Origin: Desulfonatronum lacustre DSM 10312
Lineage (GTDB): Bacteria > Desulfobacterota > Desulfovibrionia > Desulfovibrionales > Desulfonatronaceae
Length of the DNA: 64,000 nt
Assembly (NCBI RefSeq): GCF_000519265.1
Contig: NZ_KI912608.1
Coordinates: forward strand, 3,401,421-3,465,420
Reading direction: 5' to 3'
In this document: positions 1 to 7,459 of the stretch, piece by piece
Layout of the letters: every line of letters starts with the position of its first letter
Position numbering within the stretch: position 1 is the first letter of the stretch
Notes under the pieces: generated by a model
Database searches by the model: none
Seen by the model: the letters and a program-made list of their open reading frames with translations, nothing else
Told to the model about the DNA's origin: nothing
Translations under genes and position numbers: made by a program

Positions 1-1170
1 GATCCCGGCGATTTCCGTCTGGCCGTAGATCTGCTTCAGGTTTACGCCCAGAGCGTGAAAAAAGCGAAAGGTGTCCGGCCCCAAGGCCGCGCCGCCGGTA
101 GTGGCGGAGCGAATCCGGGAAAAGCCCAGCCGGTCGCGCAGGGCCCGGAACAGACCGGCGTCGGCCAGGACCTTGCCCAGACGCAAGGCCGGACCGGGCT
201 TGGTTCCGGCAAGCAGGCATTCGGCGTAGCGCGTGCCCATGGGCAGGAAGAGGTTATATAGAAAGCGCTTCAGCGGGCTGGTCTCCATGATCTTGACTCG
301 TACCCGGGCGGCCAGATTCTCCCAGACCCGGGGAGGGGAGAAGATCAGGTGCGGCCCGATCTCCCGGATGTTTTCCTGCACCGTGTCCGGCTCCTCCGGA
401 AAGTTGACGCAAAAGCCGAACAGCAGGGCCGAGGCCACGGCCATCATCTGCTCGCCCATCCAGGCCAGGGGCAGGAAAGAGACGAACTCGTCGGTGTCGT
501 GCTTGGGGTCCACCCGGCCCAGGTTGGTGGCCATGGACAGCAGGTTGCGGTGGGAGAGCATGGCCAGCTTGGGCCGTCCGGTGGTTCCGGAGGTGGTGGC
601 GATCAAACAGGTGTCGTCGGGCTGAAGCCGGTCCACCCACTGGGCGAACTGGCCCGCATCGGGGCGACCCTGTTCGCAAATCCGTTCAAAGGGGTGCAGG
701 CCGTCTTCCTTGTACCCGGACAAGCCCTTGGCGTCATGGTAGACCACGTATTGGAGATGGGGCACGCGCTGTTTCAGGTCCAGCATCTTGTCCACCTGCT
801 CCTGGTCTTCGGCCACGACCATCCGGCAGTTGGTGAGCGAAAAGATGTACTCGATCTCCTCCACCGGTGCGTCCTGGTACAGCCCCAGGGCCATGCCGCC
901 CAGGGACTGGATGGCCAGCTCGGCCCAGAGCCATTCCGGACGGTTGTCGCCGATGAGCACCAGCACGTCGCCCTTGCCCAGGCCGAGCTTCTTCATCCCC
1001 GCGGCGAATTCCGAGGTTTTGCGCAAGTAGTCGGTCCAGGAATACGGCTGCCAAACGCCCCATTCCTTTTCCCGCAGAGCCGTCTTGGCCCCGAATTGCG
1101 CGGCGTTGTCCAGCAACAACCGGGGCAGTGTTGTATCATAAGGGCGTTGGGAACGTTGTTCTTCCTGCAT
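1..1170 (-). CDS. AMP-dependent acyl-CoA synthetase (C-terminus outside window)
   Basis: Activates a carboxylic acid to its acyl-CoA through an acyl-adenylate (ANL superfamily), probably in the cytoplasm. The 390 visible residues hold the phosphate-binding motif TTSGTTGRPK (residues 192-201) and the adenine-site motif YGQTE (382-386). The rest, including the small C-terminal domain, lies beyond position 1. The ATG at 1170 follows a GGAAG ribosome site. Length and the long insertion after the P-loop resemble long-chain (FadD15-like) ligases, but the substrate cannot be read from sequence. It follows livG and the CBS/ACT gene on the same strand. This suggests a role in activating branched-chain or aromatic acids from amino acids, which is inference from context. 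Confidence 0.88.
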   Translation of the reverse strand, partial: MQEEQRSQRPYDTTLPRLLLDNAAQFGAKTALREKEWGVWQPYSWTDYLRKTSEFAAGMKKLGLGKGDVLVLIGDNRPEWLWAELAIQSLGGMALGLYQDAPVEEIEYIFSLTNCRMVVAEDQEQVDKMLDLKQRVPHLQYVVYHDAKGLSGYKEDGLHPFERICEQGRPDAGQFAQWVDRLQPDDTCLIATTSGTTGRPKLAMLSHRNLLSMATNLGRVDPKHDTDEFVSFLPLAWMGEQMMAVASALLFGFCVNFPEEPDTVQENIREIGPHLIFSPPRVWENLAARVRVKIMETSPLKRFLYNLFLPMGTRYAECLLAGTKPGPALRLGKVLADAGLFRALRDRLGFSRIRSATTGGAALGPDTFRFFHALGVNLKQIYGQTEIAGI

Positions 1171-1231
1171 TGCGTCTTCCGTGTCGTTCTAAGGCGATTC
1201 TTTCTTCGTAAAGTTCAAGGGGGGCGCGTGG

Positions 1232-2014
1232 CTATCTTCCGACAAACGACGCGTTGTCGCTGCCCAGGTAGGCGGCGATGACGTTCGGGTCTGCCTGGAC
1301 CTGGACCGGGGTGCCGGTGGCCAGGACTTGGCCGAAATCCAGGACGATCACCTGGTCGGAGATGTCCATGACCACGCCCATGTCGTGCTCCACAAGAAGG
1401 ACGGTGATGCCCCATTCCTCGTTGATGTCCAGGATGTAGCGGGCCATGTCCTCGGTTTCTTCCAGGTTCATCCCGGCCATGGGTTCGTCCAGGAGCAGCA
1501 GTTCCGGTTCTCCGGCCAATGCCCGGCCCAGTTCGACCCGTTTTTGCACCCCGTAGGGCAGCTTGCCCGCCACCTGATGGCGGTAGGGGGACAGGCCGAG
1601 AAAGTCGATGATTTCCTCAATGCGCTTGCGGTGCAGATCCTCGCTGCGCCGAGCCTTGCCCCAGTAGAACAGGGACGAGAGCAAACCGTAATTCAGGCGG
1701 ATATGGCGGCCGACCATCAGGTTGTCCAGCACGCTCAAGCCCTTGAACAGGGCGATGTTCTGAAAGGTCCGCGAAAGTCCGGCCATGACCCGGTCATGGG
1801 CTGCCATGGGGAGCAGGTCTCGTCCGTTCAGGGCGATTTTGCCCTCGTCCGGATGGTACCGCCCACTGATGCAGTTGAGCATGCTCGTCTTGCCTGCGCC
1901 GTTGGGGCCGATGAGCGAGGCGATCTGGCCCTGCTCCACGCTGAAGCCGACATTCAGCAAGGCGGCCAGGCCGCGAAAGGTCAGCGTGACGTCGCGGACT
2001 TCCAGCATGGCCAT
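1232..2014 (-). CDS. livG: Branched-chain amino acid ABC transporter ATPase, LivG-type
   Basis: Cytoplasmic ATPase of a high-affinity branched-chain amino acid importer or a related HAAT-family system. It shows Walker A GPNGAGKT (residues 36-43), a Q-loop (SRTFQNI), an ABC signature region degenerated to PYGVQKR, Walker B LLLLDEP and an H-loop (VEHD). The length of about 260 residues and the insertion before the signature match LivG. The ATG at 2014 is preferred over an upstream in-frame GTG at 2026, because AAGGAG lies 11 nt upstream; ATG 2008 is also possible. It starts 2 nt after the CBS/ACT stop codon, so the two are co-transcribed. The permeases, LivF and binding protein are not visible and may lie beyond the window start. 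Confidence 0.9.
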   Translation of the reverse strand: MAMLEVRDVTLTFRGLAALLNVGFSVEQGQIASLIGPNGAGKTSMLNCISGRYHPDEGKIALNGRDLLPMAAHDRVMAGLSRTFQNIALFKGLSVLDNLMVGRHIRLNYGLLSSLFYWGKARRSEDLHRKRIEEIIDFLGLSPYRHQVAGKLPYGVQKRVELGRALAGEPELLLLDEPMAGMNLEETEDMARYILDINEEWGITVLLVEHDMGVVMDISDQVIVLDFGQVLATGTPVQVQADPNVIAAYLGSDNASFVGR

Positions 2015-2016
2015 TG

Positions 2017-2673
2017 CTAGCACCACTCCTTGGCGAAATCGCAGGGGCCGACGACATGGTAGCCGCGTTCCAACAAGGCCTTGAGAACCGGTCCCGGATC
2101 GTCCATCTGGATCCGGATGACGACCATCCGCTTCGTATTGTGATAAAACGTGGCCGTGGAGATGATGCTCACGTTCATGGCCGCGATGATGTTCGAGACT
2201 TCGGCGATGACCCCGGTGCGCTCCACGACCTCGAAGACGATTCGCGACCCGCCCTGGGCCAGCCCCATTTCCTCCACCAGAACGTCAAGCATCACGTTGC
2301 GGTTGATGTACCCCAACAGAATGTTTTTGGAGTCCACCACGGGCAGCCCGGCCAAGTCCTTGTCGTACATGATTTTGGCGGCTTCCTCGATTTCCATCTG
2401 CGGAGGAACGGATGGGACATCCTTGAGGATCATTTTTTCCACCGTCAGCTTGGACATCAGGTAATTCAACTCATGCCGACTCAGGGTGGTCACCGGGGAG
2501 GGCAGGGCCGACCGGACGTCCTCCTTGCGCACCGCCCCGATGTAGCGGCCCTTTTCGTCAACGGCCATGAGCATCCAAAGGCGGCCTTTTTCCATGATCT
2601 TGTCCGCCTCCATCACCAAGGTCTTGGGGGTGATGGTGGGCATGTCCGTGAGCATTTTCAGTCCGACATACAT
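2017..2673 (-). CDS. CBS-domain pair plus ACT domain protein (AcuB-like)
   Basis: A 218-residue likely regulatory protein. Two CBS motifs fill about residues 8-135 (repeats begin near MLTDMPTITP and MILKDVPSVPP). An ACT-like domain follows at about 143-215 (RIVFEVVERTGVIAEVSNIIAAMNVSI). CBS pairs usually bind adenine nucleotides and ACT domains amino acids, so it may sense energy and amino acid state for the downstream transporter and ligase; that is inference. There is no catalytic motif. First gene of the leftward operon with livG and the acyl-CoA ligase. Confidence 0.85.
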   Translation of the reverse strand: MYVGLKMLTDMPTITPKTLVMEADKIMEKGRLWMLMAVDEKGRYIGAVRKEDVRSALPSPVTTLSRHELNYLMSKLTVEKMILKDVPSVPPQMEIEEAAKIMYDKDLAGLPVVDSKNILLGYINRNVMLDVLVEEMGLAQGGSRIVFEVVERTGVIAEVSNIIAAMNVSIISTATFYHNTKRMVVIRIQMDDPGPVLKALLERGYHVVGPCDFAKEWC

Positions 2674-2942
2674 GGCGGGATTCTCCTTGGGCTTGCGGGG
2701 AACATGGGTTGTGAATTTTCGAACTCAACGGAATGGAGCAGGCGATGGAGTTTTTGTCCAATACTTGCTCCGTCAACGGCGATATGAAGGCATGAACGGA
2801 GTGTTTGGCGTGCCGATGTCGGCACTGATAGCCGCTCAAGCCGTTGGAGTCCAGCGGAGGTTGCGCAGGCAAGGAATTTGGGGAGTGGGCGGGTGTTTTT
2901 CCTCCCTGGACGATACCGGAGGTTTCCAGTATGGGGGTCCCC

Positions 2943-3299
2943 ATGCACGAAATGTCAATTGCCGAGTCCTTGATCCGGATCGTGGAGGCCGAGATGGCCA
3001 ATCATGGTCTGCGTACCGTGCAGCGGATAACCATCCAGCACGGCGCGCTGTCCACCATGGTCCCGGAGGCCCTAGATCTGGCCTTTGAGGCCATGACCCT
3101 TGGCACGGCCCTGGAAGGGGCGGTGCTGGAGTATGAAAAAGTGCCGCTGTCTTTGCGATGCTCCAAGTGCGAAACGACGTTTTCACCTGAGGTGCGCAGC
3201 CTGCACTTCGCCCCCTGTCCCTCTTGCGGCGAAGAGTTCGCGCATACCGTGCTCACCGGCAAGGAACTGAACATTGCTCATATCGAAGGAGACACTTGA
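2943..3299 (+). CDS. hypA: Hydrogenase nickel incorporation protein HypA
   Basis: Nickel chaperone that passes Ni to the [NiFe] hydrogenase large subunit together with HypB. The sequence opens MHEMSIAESL, with the His2 known in the family to bind nickel. The C-terminal half has a zinc ribbon with two CxxC pairs (CSKC and CPSC). About 118 residues, normal for HypA. The start is debatable: an ATG at 2931 (adding MGVP) has a better GGAGG spacing of 8 nt, but family HypA proteins begin MHE and use the N-terminal amine and His2 for nickel, so 2943 is preferred. hypB follows 4 nt after the stop. Its likely client in this window is the hydrogenase at 50.3-53.0 kb. Confidence 0.93.
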   Translation: MHEMSIAESLIRIVEAEMANHGLRTVQRITIQHGALSTMVPEALDLAFEAMTLGTALEGAVLEYEKVPLSLRCSKCETTFSPEVRSLHFAPCPSCGEEFAHTVLTGKELNIAHIEGDT

Positions 3300-3303
3300 T
3301 ATT

Positions 3304-3966
3304 ATGTCCAAAACCATTCCCGTGATCCGTAATATTCTGGATGCCAACAACCGCTTGGCTGATCAGCTTCGCAACGTCTATGCGGAAAACAGCCTGCTGG
3401 CCCTGAACCTGATGAGTTCGCCGGGAGCCGGCAAGACCTCACTTCTGGAGCGCACTTTGAGCGATCTGCGCGATGAACTGCGCATGGCCGTAATCGAGGG
3501 CGACCTGCAGACGGACAACGACGCCCGGCGCGTGGCCGCCACCGGGGCCCAGGCCGTGCAGATCAACACCGAGGGCGGCTGCCACCTGGATAGCTCCATG
3601 ATCCTGGAGGCCTTGAAGCAGATGGACCTGGCGGCCCTGGACGTGCTGTTCATCGAGAACGTGGGCAACCTGGTCTGCCCCGCGGAGTTCGACCTGGGCG
3701 AAAAGGCCAAGGTGACCCTGCTCAGCGTGACCGAGGGCGACGACAAGCCGGAGAAGTATCCGATGATGTTCGCTCAGTCCAAGGTGCTGTTGCTGAACAA
3801 GATCGACCTGCTACCCTACGTGGATTTCGACCTGGAAAGGGCGACCCGCTTCGCCCGCGCCCTGAATCCGGAAATCGTCGTCTTCCCGGTTTCCTGCCGC
3901 ACGGGAGAAGGGCTGGAACCCTGGTATGCGTGGCTCAAGGACGCAGCGCTGGCGGAGCGCCGGTAG
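3304..3966 (+). CDS. hypB: Hydrogenase nickel incorporation GTPase HypB
   Basis: SIMIBI-class GTPase that drives nickel delivery to [NiFe] hydrogenase. P-loop SPGAGKTS at residues 39-46, switch region EGDLQTDNDARR, ENVGNLVCP metal-binding segment and the NKIDLL guanine-specificity motif are all present. At 220 residues it lacks the His-rich N-terminal nickel-storage stretch found in some HypB proteins. The ATG at 3304 follows GAAGGAG; an in-frame TTG at 3274 overlaps hypA and is not favoured. It forms an operon with hypA and ends 46 nt before a strong terminator. Confidence 0.94.
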   Translation: MSKTIPVIRNILDANNRLADQLRNVYAENSLLALNLMSSPGAGKTSLLERTLSDLRDELRMAVIEGDLQTDNDARRVAATGAQAVQINTEGGCHLDSSMILEALKQMDLAALDVLFIENVGNLVCPAEFDLGEKAKVTLLSVTEGDDKPEKYPMMFAQSKVLLLNKIDLLPYVDFDLERATRFARALNPEIVVFPVSCRTGEGLEPWYAWLKDAALAERR

Positions 3967-4012
3967 CATTACGGGGCGATCATTTCAGTCGATAGCATTT
4001 AGTCGATGACAT

Positions 4013-4040
4013 AAAAGGCGGGCTTTCAGCCCGCCTTTTT
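4013..4040. terminator. Bidirectional rho-independent terminator between hypB and the HAD gene
   Basis: Perfect GC-rich stem (AAGGCGGGC / GCCCGCCTT) with a 5-nt loop, flanked by A and T runs on both sides, so it can stop transcripts from both convergent genes. The stop codon of the HAD gene lies inside it. Confidence 0.9.
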
Positions 4041-4688
4041 CTTTCCCCGCGCAAATCGTGCATAAGCGTCCGGAAACAAGGTCACGTCATCAATACGCAC
4101 ATCCACGTACGCCTCGCCGTTGCCCGGCCCATTGCCTGGGTCAATGAGCACCGTGGCCATGCCGAATTCCTTGGCCGTCTTCAGGTTCACGGCCATGTCC
4201 TCCACCATCACGCACCGCGATCCCGGGACGCCGAGTCGACGCAGCGTTTCCCGGTACGGTTCGGGGTAGGGCTTGGGCCGGTAGGCCGCCAGCCGGACGT
4301 CGAATATTTCGGTAAACACCTCCCGGAGCCCCAGAACCTTCAGAACTCGCTGGGCATGGGCCAGCGAACCGTTGGTCAGGACGACCTTGACACCGGGCAG
4401 GGCCGCCAGGGCCAAGGCCAACTCCGGGCAAGGCCGCAGGACCGCGGCCACGTCCACGTCGTGGACGTATTCCAGGTAGTCTTCCGGGTCCACGCCGTGG
4501 TGCTTGGCCAGACCGACCATGGTCAGCCCGTATTCCCGCCAATACAGGCGGCGCAGCGCGTCCACCTGTTCTTCAGGAATACCGGCCCGTTCGTGCATGT
4601 ATTGGTTGATCCGGGCGTCGATCAGCGGAAATAACGAGTTCGACGCCGGATAGAGGGTGTTGTCCAGATCGAAGATGAACGTATCCAT
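4026..4688 (-). CDS. HAD-superfamily hydrolase, pyrimidine 5'-nucleotidase type
   Basis: Probable phosphatase of the HAD superfamily (SDT1/pyrimidine 5'-nucleotidase-like). It begins MDTFIFDLDNTLYP, with the nucleophile motif DLDNT near residue 8, then the helical cap. Motif II follows (VVLTNGS), then the Lys region (RPKPYPEP) and the motif III acid pair (VMVEDM). Predicted cytoplasmic, about 220 residues. ATG 4688 has an AAGGA ribosome site 6 nt upstream; longer in-frame starts give an atypical N-terminus. The C-terminal RGKKKAG tail is encoded by the terminator stem. Substrate not predictable. Confidence 0.85.
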   Translation of the reverse strand: MDTFIFDLDNTLYPASNSLFPLIDARINQYMHERAGIPEEQVDALRRLYWREYGLTMVGLAKHHGVDPEDYLEYVHDVDVAAVLRPCPELALALAALPGVKVVLTNGSLAHAQRVLKVLGLREVFTEIFDVRLAAYRPKPYPEPYRETLRRLGVPGSRCVMVEDMAVNLKTAKEFGMATVLIDPGNGPGNGEAYVDVRIDDVTLFPDAYARFARGKKKAG

Positions 4689-4849
4689 GAGAATCCTTGG
4701 TTCGGCTTGTTTTGTGGGGAATGGTCGCTGGAAGGAATTGGCGCAATCCGCAAAAGACGACGCGATGGGGCTTGTCAGTTTCAAGCGGAATTGACACTAT
4801 GACATAGCCACTCAACCGGCGAACCTCAACCCGCTCAGGAGATCCACAC

Positions 4850-6814
4850 ATGCGCATGCCGCGATTGACGCTCCACGTCTTGTTTGCCGTGGCCGCTCTG
4901 TTTATCTGGCTTAGTCCCGCCCAAGCCGCTTCCGTGGAAGAACAGCGAAGATTGTTTCTCCAGGCCGAGGAGGCGTTGCGCAAAGGGCAGCGTCAAGCCT
5001 ATCTGGGCCTATTGCCTCGCCTCGACGGCTACCCGTTGACGCCCTATCTGACCGCCACTGACCTGGAGCGAAGGCTCGGGTCCGGATCGACAGCGGAGGT
5101 CCGGGCTTTTTTGAAGGCCTACGGCGACATTCCGGCATCGGATTCCCTGCGTCGGAAGTGGCTGCGTGAGCTGGCCAAACAGGCTCGCTGGGCGGATTTT
5201 CTTCAGGACTATACTCCCCAGACCAACGAGGACCTTCTGTGCCTCTACGGTCAGGCCTTGCTGGGGGCCGGAAAGACCGGCCCGGCCATGGAGCATGCCA
5301 GGGAGATGTGGCTTTCCGGCACATCCCGTCCCAAAAGCTGCGACCCGCTCTTCGCGGCATGGAGAGGTAAGAATCTTCTGAGCCCGGAACTGGTGGCGGA
5401 ACGGATTCGGCTGGCCATGAACGGGGGACAGGCAGGGCTGGCCCGGTATTTGACCCGGTATCTCCCCCCGGAAGAGCGCCCCTGGGTGGAGTACTGGTGC
5501 AAGGTGGACGAGAGCCCCGGTTTGGTGCTGGAGCGCAACTGGAGCGGCGTCCGAAGTGATTTCGCCCTCCCGGTGCTGGCTCACGGCATGCGCAAATTGA
5601 CCCGCGTTGACGCTACCCGGACAGCCGGGGATTGGGACCGGCTCCGCTTGCGGAACGGTCTGGAACGGGAGCGATTCGCCGATATAGAAGTGGATATTGC
5701 CTTGTTCATGAGCCTGCGTTTCGAGGACGGGGCCGTGGAGCGGATCGGGGCTCTTCCAGTGGACCTGAGAAGTGATCGGTTGCGGGAGTGGGGTGTTCGG
5801 GCGGCCTTGCGCCAACAGGACTGGTCGGCGGTACTGACCAAGGTGGACGGGTTGACCAAAGGCCAGCAACAAGAACCGCGCTGGCGCTATTGGCGGGCCC
5901 GGGCCTTGGAGCAGACCGGCTGGGCTGAACAAGCCCTGGCCCTGTACAATAATTTGGCCAGTGAGACGCACTATTTCGGCATGCTTGCCGCGGACCGTCT
6001 CGGACAGCCCTACAAGGTGGAACACCAGCCCGTGGCCGTGACCGCGGAGATGCTGAACACTGCCAAGCAAGATATTGGCCTACGCCGGGCCGTGGAATTT
6101 TTCGCCCTGAAGCGCTACGGCCCGGGGCGCAGCGAATGGCAACGGGCGCTGCCCCGGCTGGATGAAGGCGTTAAGTTGGCCGCGGCCATCTGGGCCAGGG
6201 ATATTGGGTGGCACGATCGGGCCATCACGGCCGTCGTGGCCGCGCGTCACGATACGGACTTGGAAATCCGCTTCCCCCTGCCCTATTCATCCCAGATCAT
6301 GGCCCAGAGTACGGCCAAAAACCTCAATCCGGCCTGGGTCTACGGTGTGATGCGCCAGGAGAGCCTGTTCATGGAAGACGTGGGCTCGTCCGCCGGCGCC
6401 CTGGGGCTGATGCAGATCATGCCCCAGACCGGCCAACGCATTGCCGGATGGCACGGAGAACGGCTTTCCAGCTCCCGGCTGCTGCTCCAGCCCGAGCGGA
6501 ACATCCGCTTCGGAACCACGTATCTGCGTCGCCAGTTGGATGATCTCCAGGACCATTACGCCCTGGCCACCGCCGCCTACAATGCCGGTCAACACCGGGT
6601 CAAAGGCTGGCTGCCTCAGGGCGTTGAACTCCCCGCGGACATCTGGGTGGAGACCATCCCGTTCAACGAAACCCGCAACTACGTGGAACGCGTCCTGTCC
6701 TACACCGCCATCTACGAACACCGCCTCGGCCAACCGTTGACCCGGGTCAGTCACCGCCTCCCCCCGGTCCAGCCCTGGGACGGGGGAACTCGGGTGGCGG
6801 AAAGCGGGTATTGA
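4850..6814 (+). CDS. slt: Soluble lytic murein transglycosylase (Slt70-like)
   Basis: Periplasmic enzyme cleaving the MurNAc-GlcNAc bond of peptidoglycan with anhydro-ring formation. The 654-residue product starts with a signal peptide (MRMPRLTLHVLFAVAALF..., cleavage after AQA near residue 26). A long alpha-helical superhelical U/L domain fills about residues 30-460. The C-terminal SLT domain has MRQESLF with catalytic Glu near residue 504, then GALGLMQIMPQT and AYNAG. AGGAG precedes the ATG. Single gene, divergent from the HAD gene. Domain order and length match E. coli Slt70. Confidence 0.93.
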   Translation: MRMPRLTLHVLFAVAALFIWLSPAQAASVEEQRRLFLQAEEALRKGQRQAYLGLLPRLDGYPLTPYLTATDLERRLGSGSTAEVRAFLKAYGDIPASDSLRRKWLRELAKQARWADFLQDYTPQTNEDLLCLYGQALLGAGKTGPAMEHAREMWLSGTSRPKSCDPLFAAWRGKNLLSPELVAERIRLAMNGGQAGLARYLTRYLPPEERPWVEYWCKVDESPGLVLERNWSGVRSDFALPVLAHGMRKLTRVDATRTAGDWDRLRLRNGLERERFADIEVDIALFMSLRFEDGAVERIGALPVDLRSDRLREWGVRAALRQQDWSAVLTKVDGLTKGQQQEPRWRYWRARALEQTGWAEQALALYNNLASETHYFGMLAADRLGQPYKVEHQPVAVTAEMLNTAKQDIGLRRAVEFFALKRYGPGRSEWQRALPRLDEGVKLAAAIWARDIGWHDRAITAVVAARHDTDLEIRFPLPYSSQIMAQSTAKNLNPAWVYGVMRQESLFMEDVGSSAGALGLMQIMPQTGQRIAGWHGERLSSSRLLLQPERNIRFGTTYLRRQLDDLQDHYALATAAYNAGQHRVKGWLPQGVELPADIWVETIPFNETRNYVERVLSYTAIYEHRLGQPLTRVSHRLPPVQPWDGGTRVAESGY

Positions 6815-6824
6815 TCAATATCTG

Positions 6825-6997
6825 GTATCTACTCAGCATATTTTGTGTCCGTTCTTGCTCTGGCAATCGGGGTCGGAGTCGGTATCGGAGTCGAAATCGG
6901 AACAGGAAGAATTGAGAACGCATCCCAGCGTTTTCGATCCCGATCCCGATTCCGACCCCGGCAACGGCAACGCCATTACTCTGTGCTGAGTAGTTAC
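6825..6997 (+). mobile_element. Element B, copy 1: 173-bp MITE-like element with 8-bp target duplication
   Basis: Non-coding element bounded by 13-bp inverted repeats GTATCTACTCAGC (6825-6837) and GCTGAGTAGTTAC (6985-6997). It is flanked by an exact 8-bp direct repeat AATATCTG (6817-6824 and 6998-7005). Inside are two hairpin arms of G-R-N-R-T-C hexamers (about 6866-6900 and 6933-6962) around a loop containing CATCCCAGCG. It ends 26 nt before the hicB-like start codon, so the promoter of that pair must lie in or before it. No transposase is encoded. Other copies are at 42889, 53354 (inverted) and a fragment at 26187. Confidence 0.85.
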
Positions 6998-7022
6998 AAT
7001 ATCTGGGGAACAGGAGAGCGTT

Positions 7023-7262
7023 ATGATGGGAAACTACACGGTCAGGGCGTTTTGGGATTCGGAGGCCGGGGTCTGGGTGGCGGAAAGCGACGATGTCCCT
7101 GGATTGGTCACTGAAGCGGAGACCATGGAACTCCTGGTTGAAAAACTCCATGGTCTCATTCCGGAGCTTCTGGAGGAAAATGGAGTCCTGACCGCTGGGA
7201 TACGTCGGGAAATTCCGTTTTGCATTTACGGCCAACGCATGGAAACATTGGCATATGGCTGA
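7023..7262 (+). CDS. hicB: HicB-like antitoxin (DUF1902 type)
   Basis: A 79-residue protein of the partial RNase H-like HicB fold: YTVRAFWDSEAGVWVAES then DVPGLVTEAETMELLVEKL. It should neutralise the HicA toxin encoded next. The reading frames overlap by 8 nt (ATGGCTGA), indicating translational coupling. The order antitoxin-toxin is the reverse of classical hicAB but is common for DUF1902 modules. CAGGAG lies 8 nt before the ATG. The product lacks the C-terminal DNA-binding domain seen in longer HicB proteins, so autoregulation is uncertain. Element B ends immediately upstream. Confidence 0.82.
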   Translation: MMGNYTVRAFWDSEAGVWVAESDDVPGLVTEAETMELLVEKLHGLIPELLEENGVLTAGIRREIPFCIYGQRMETLAYG

Positions 7263-7449
7263 CTTTGCCGAAAGCGTGCGACGTGTTTTGACCAAGGCGG
7301 GCTGTTTTCTTATCCGCCAGGGCAAGGGGGACCATGAAATTTGGTACAGCCCGATTTCTCATACCCGATTTCCCGTGGATGGGAAAATCAAGTCGCGTCA
7401 CACAGCCAATGGCATTCTGAGACAGGCAGGATTACCGAAACAGTTTTAG
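7255..7449 (+). CDS. hicA: HicA-type mRNA interferase toxin
   Basis: A 64-residue double-stranded-RNA-binding-fold protein of the HicA family. The hallmark GDHEIWY segment carries the catalytic His, followed by a basic HTRFPVDGKIKSRH region and LRQAGLP. HicA cleaves mRNA in the cytoplasm to arrest growth when antitoxin is lost. It is coupled to the antitoxin gene by an 8-nt overlap. Converges on the aspartokinase gene, whose stop is 10 nt away. Confidence 0.85.
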   Translation: MADFAESVRRVLTKAGCFLIRQGKGDHEIWYSPISHTRFPVDGKIKSRHTANGILRQAGLPKQF

Positions 7450-7459
7450 CGGTGGTGAT

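Noticed and set aside
2674-2942. Sigma54 promoter for hypAB
   Set aside because: A TGGC-like string is present near 2808, but the GG-N10-GC spacing is not met.
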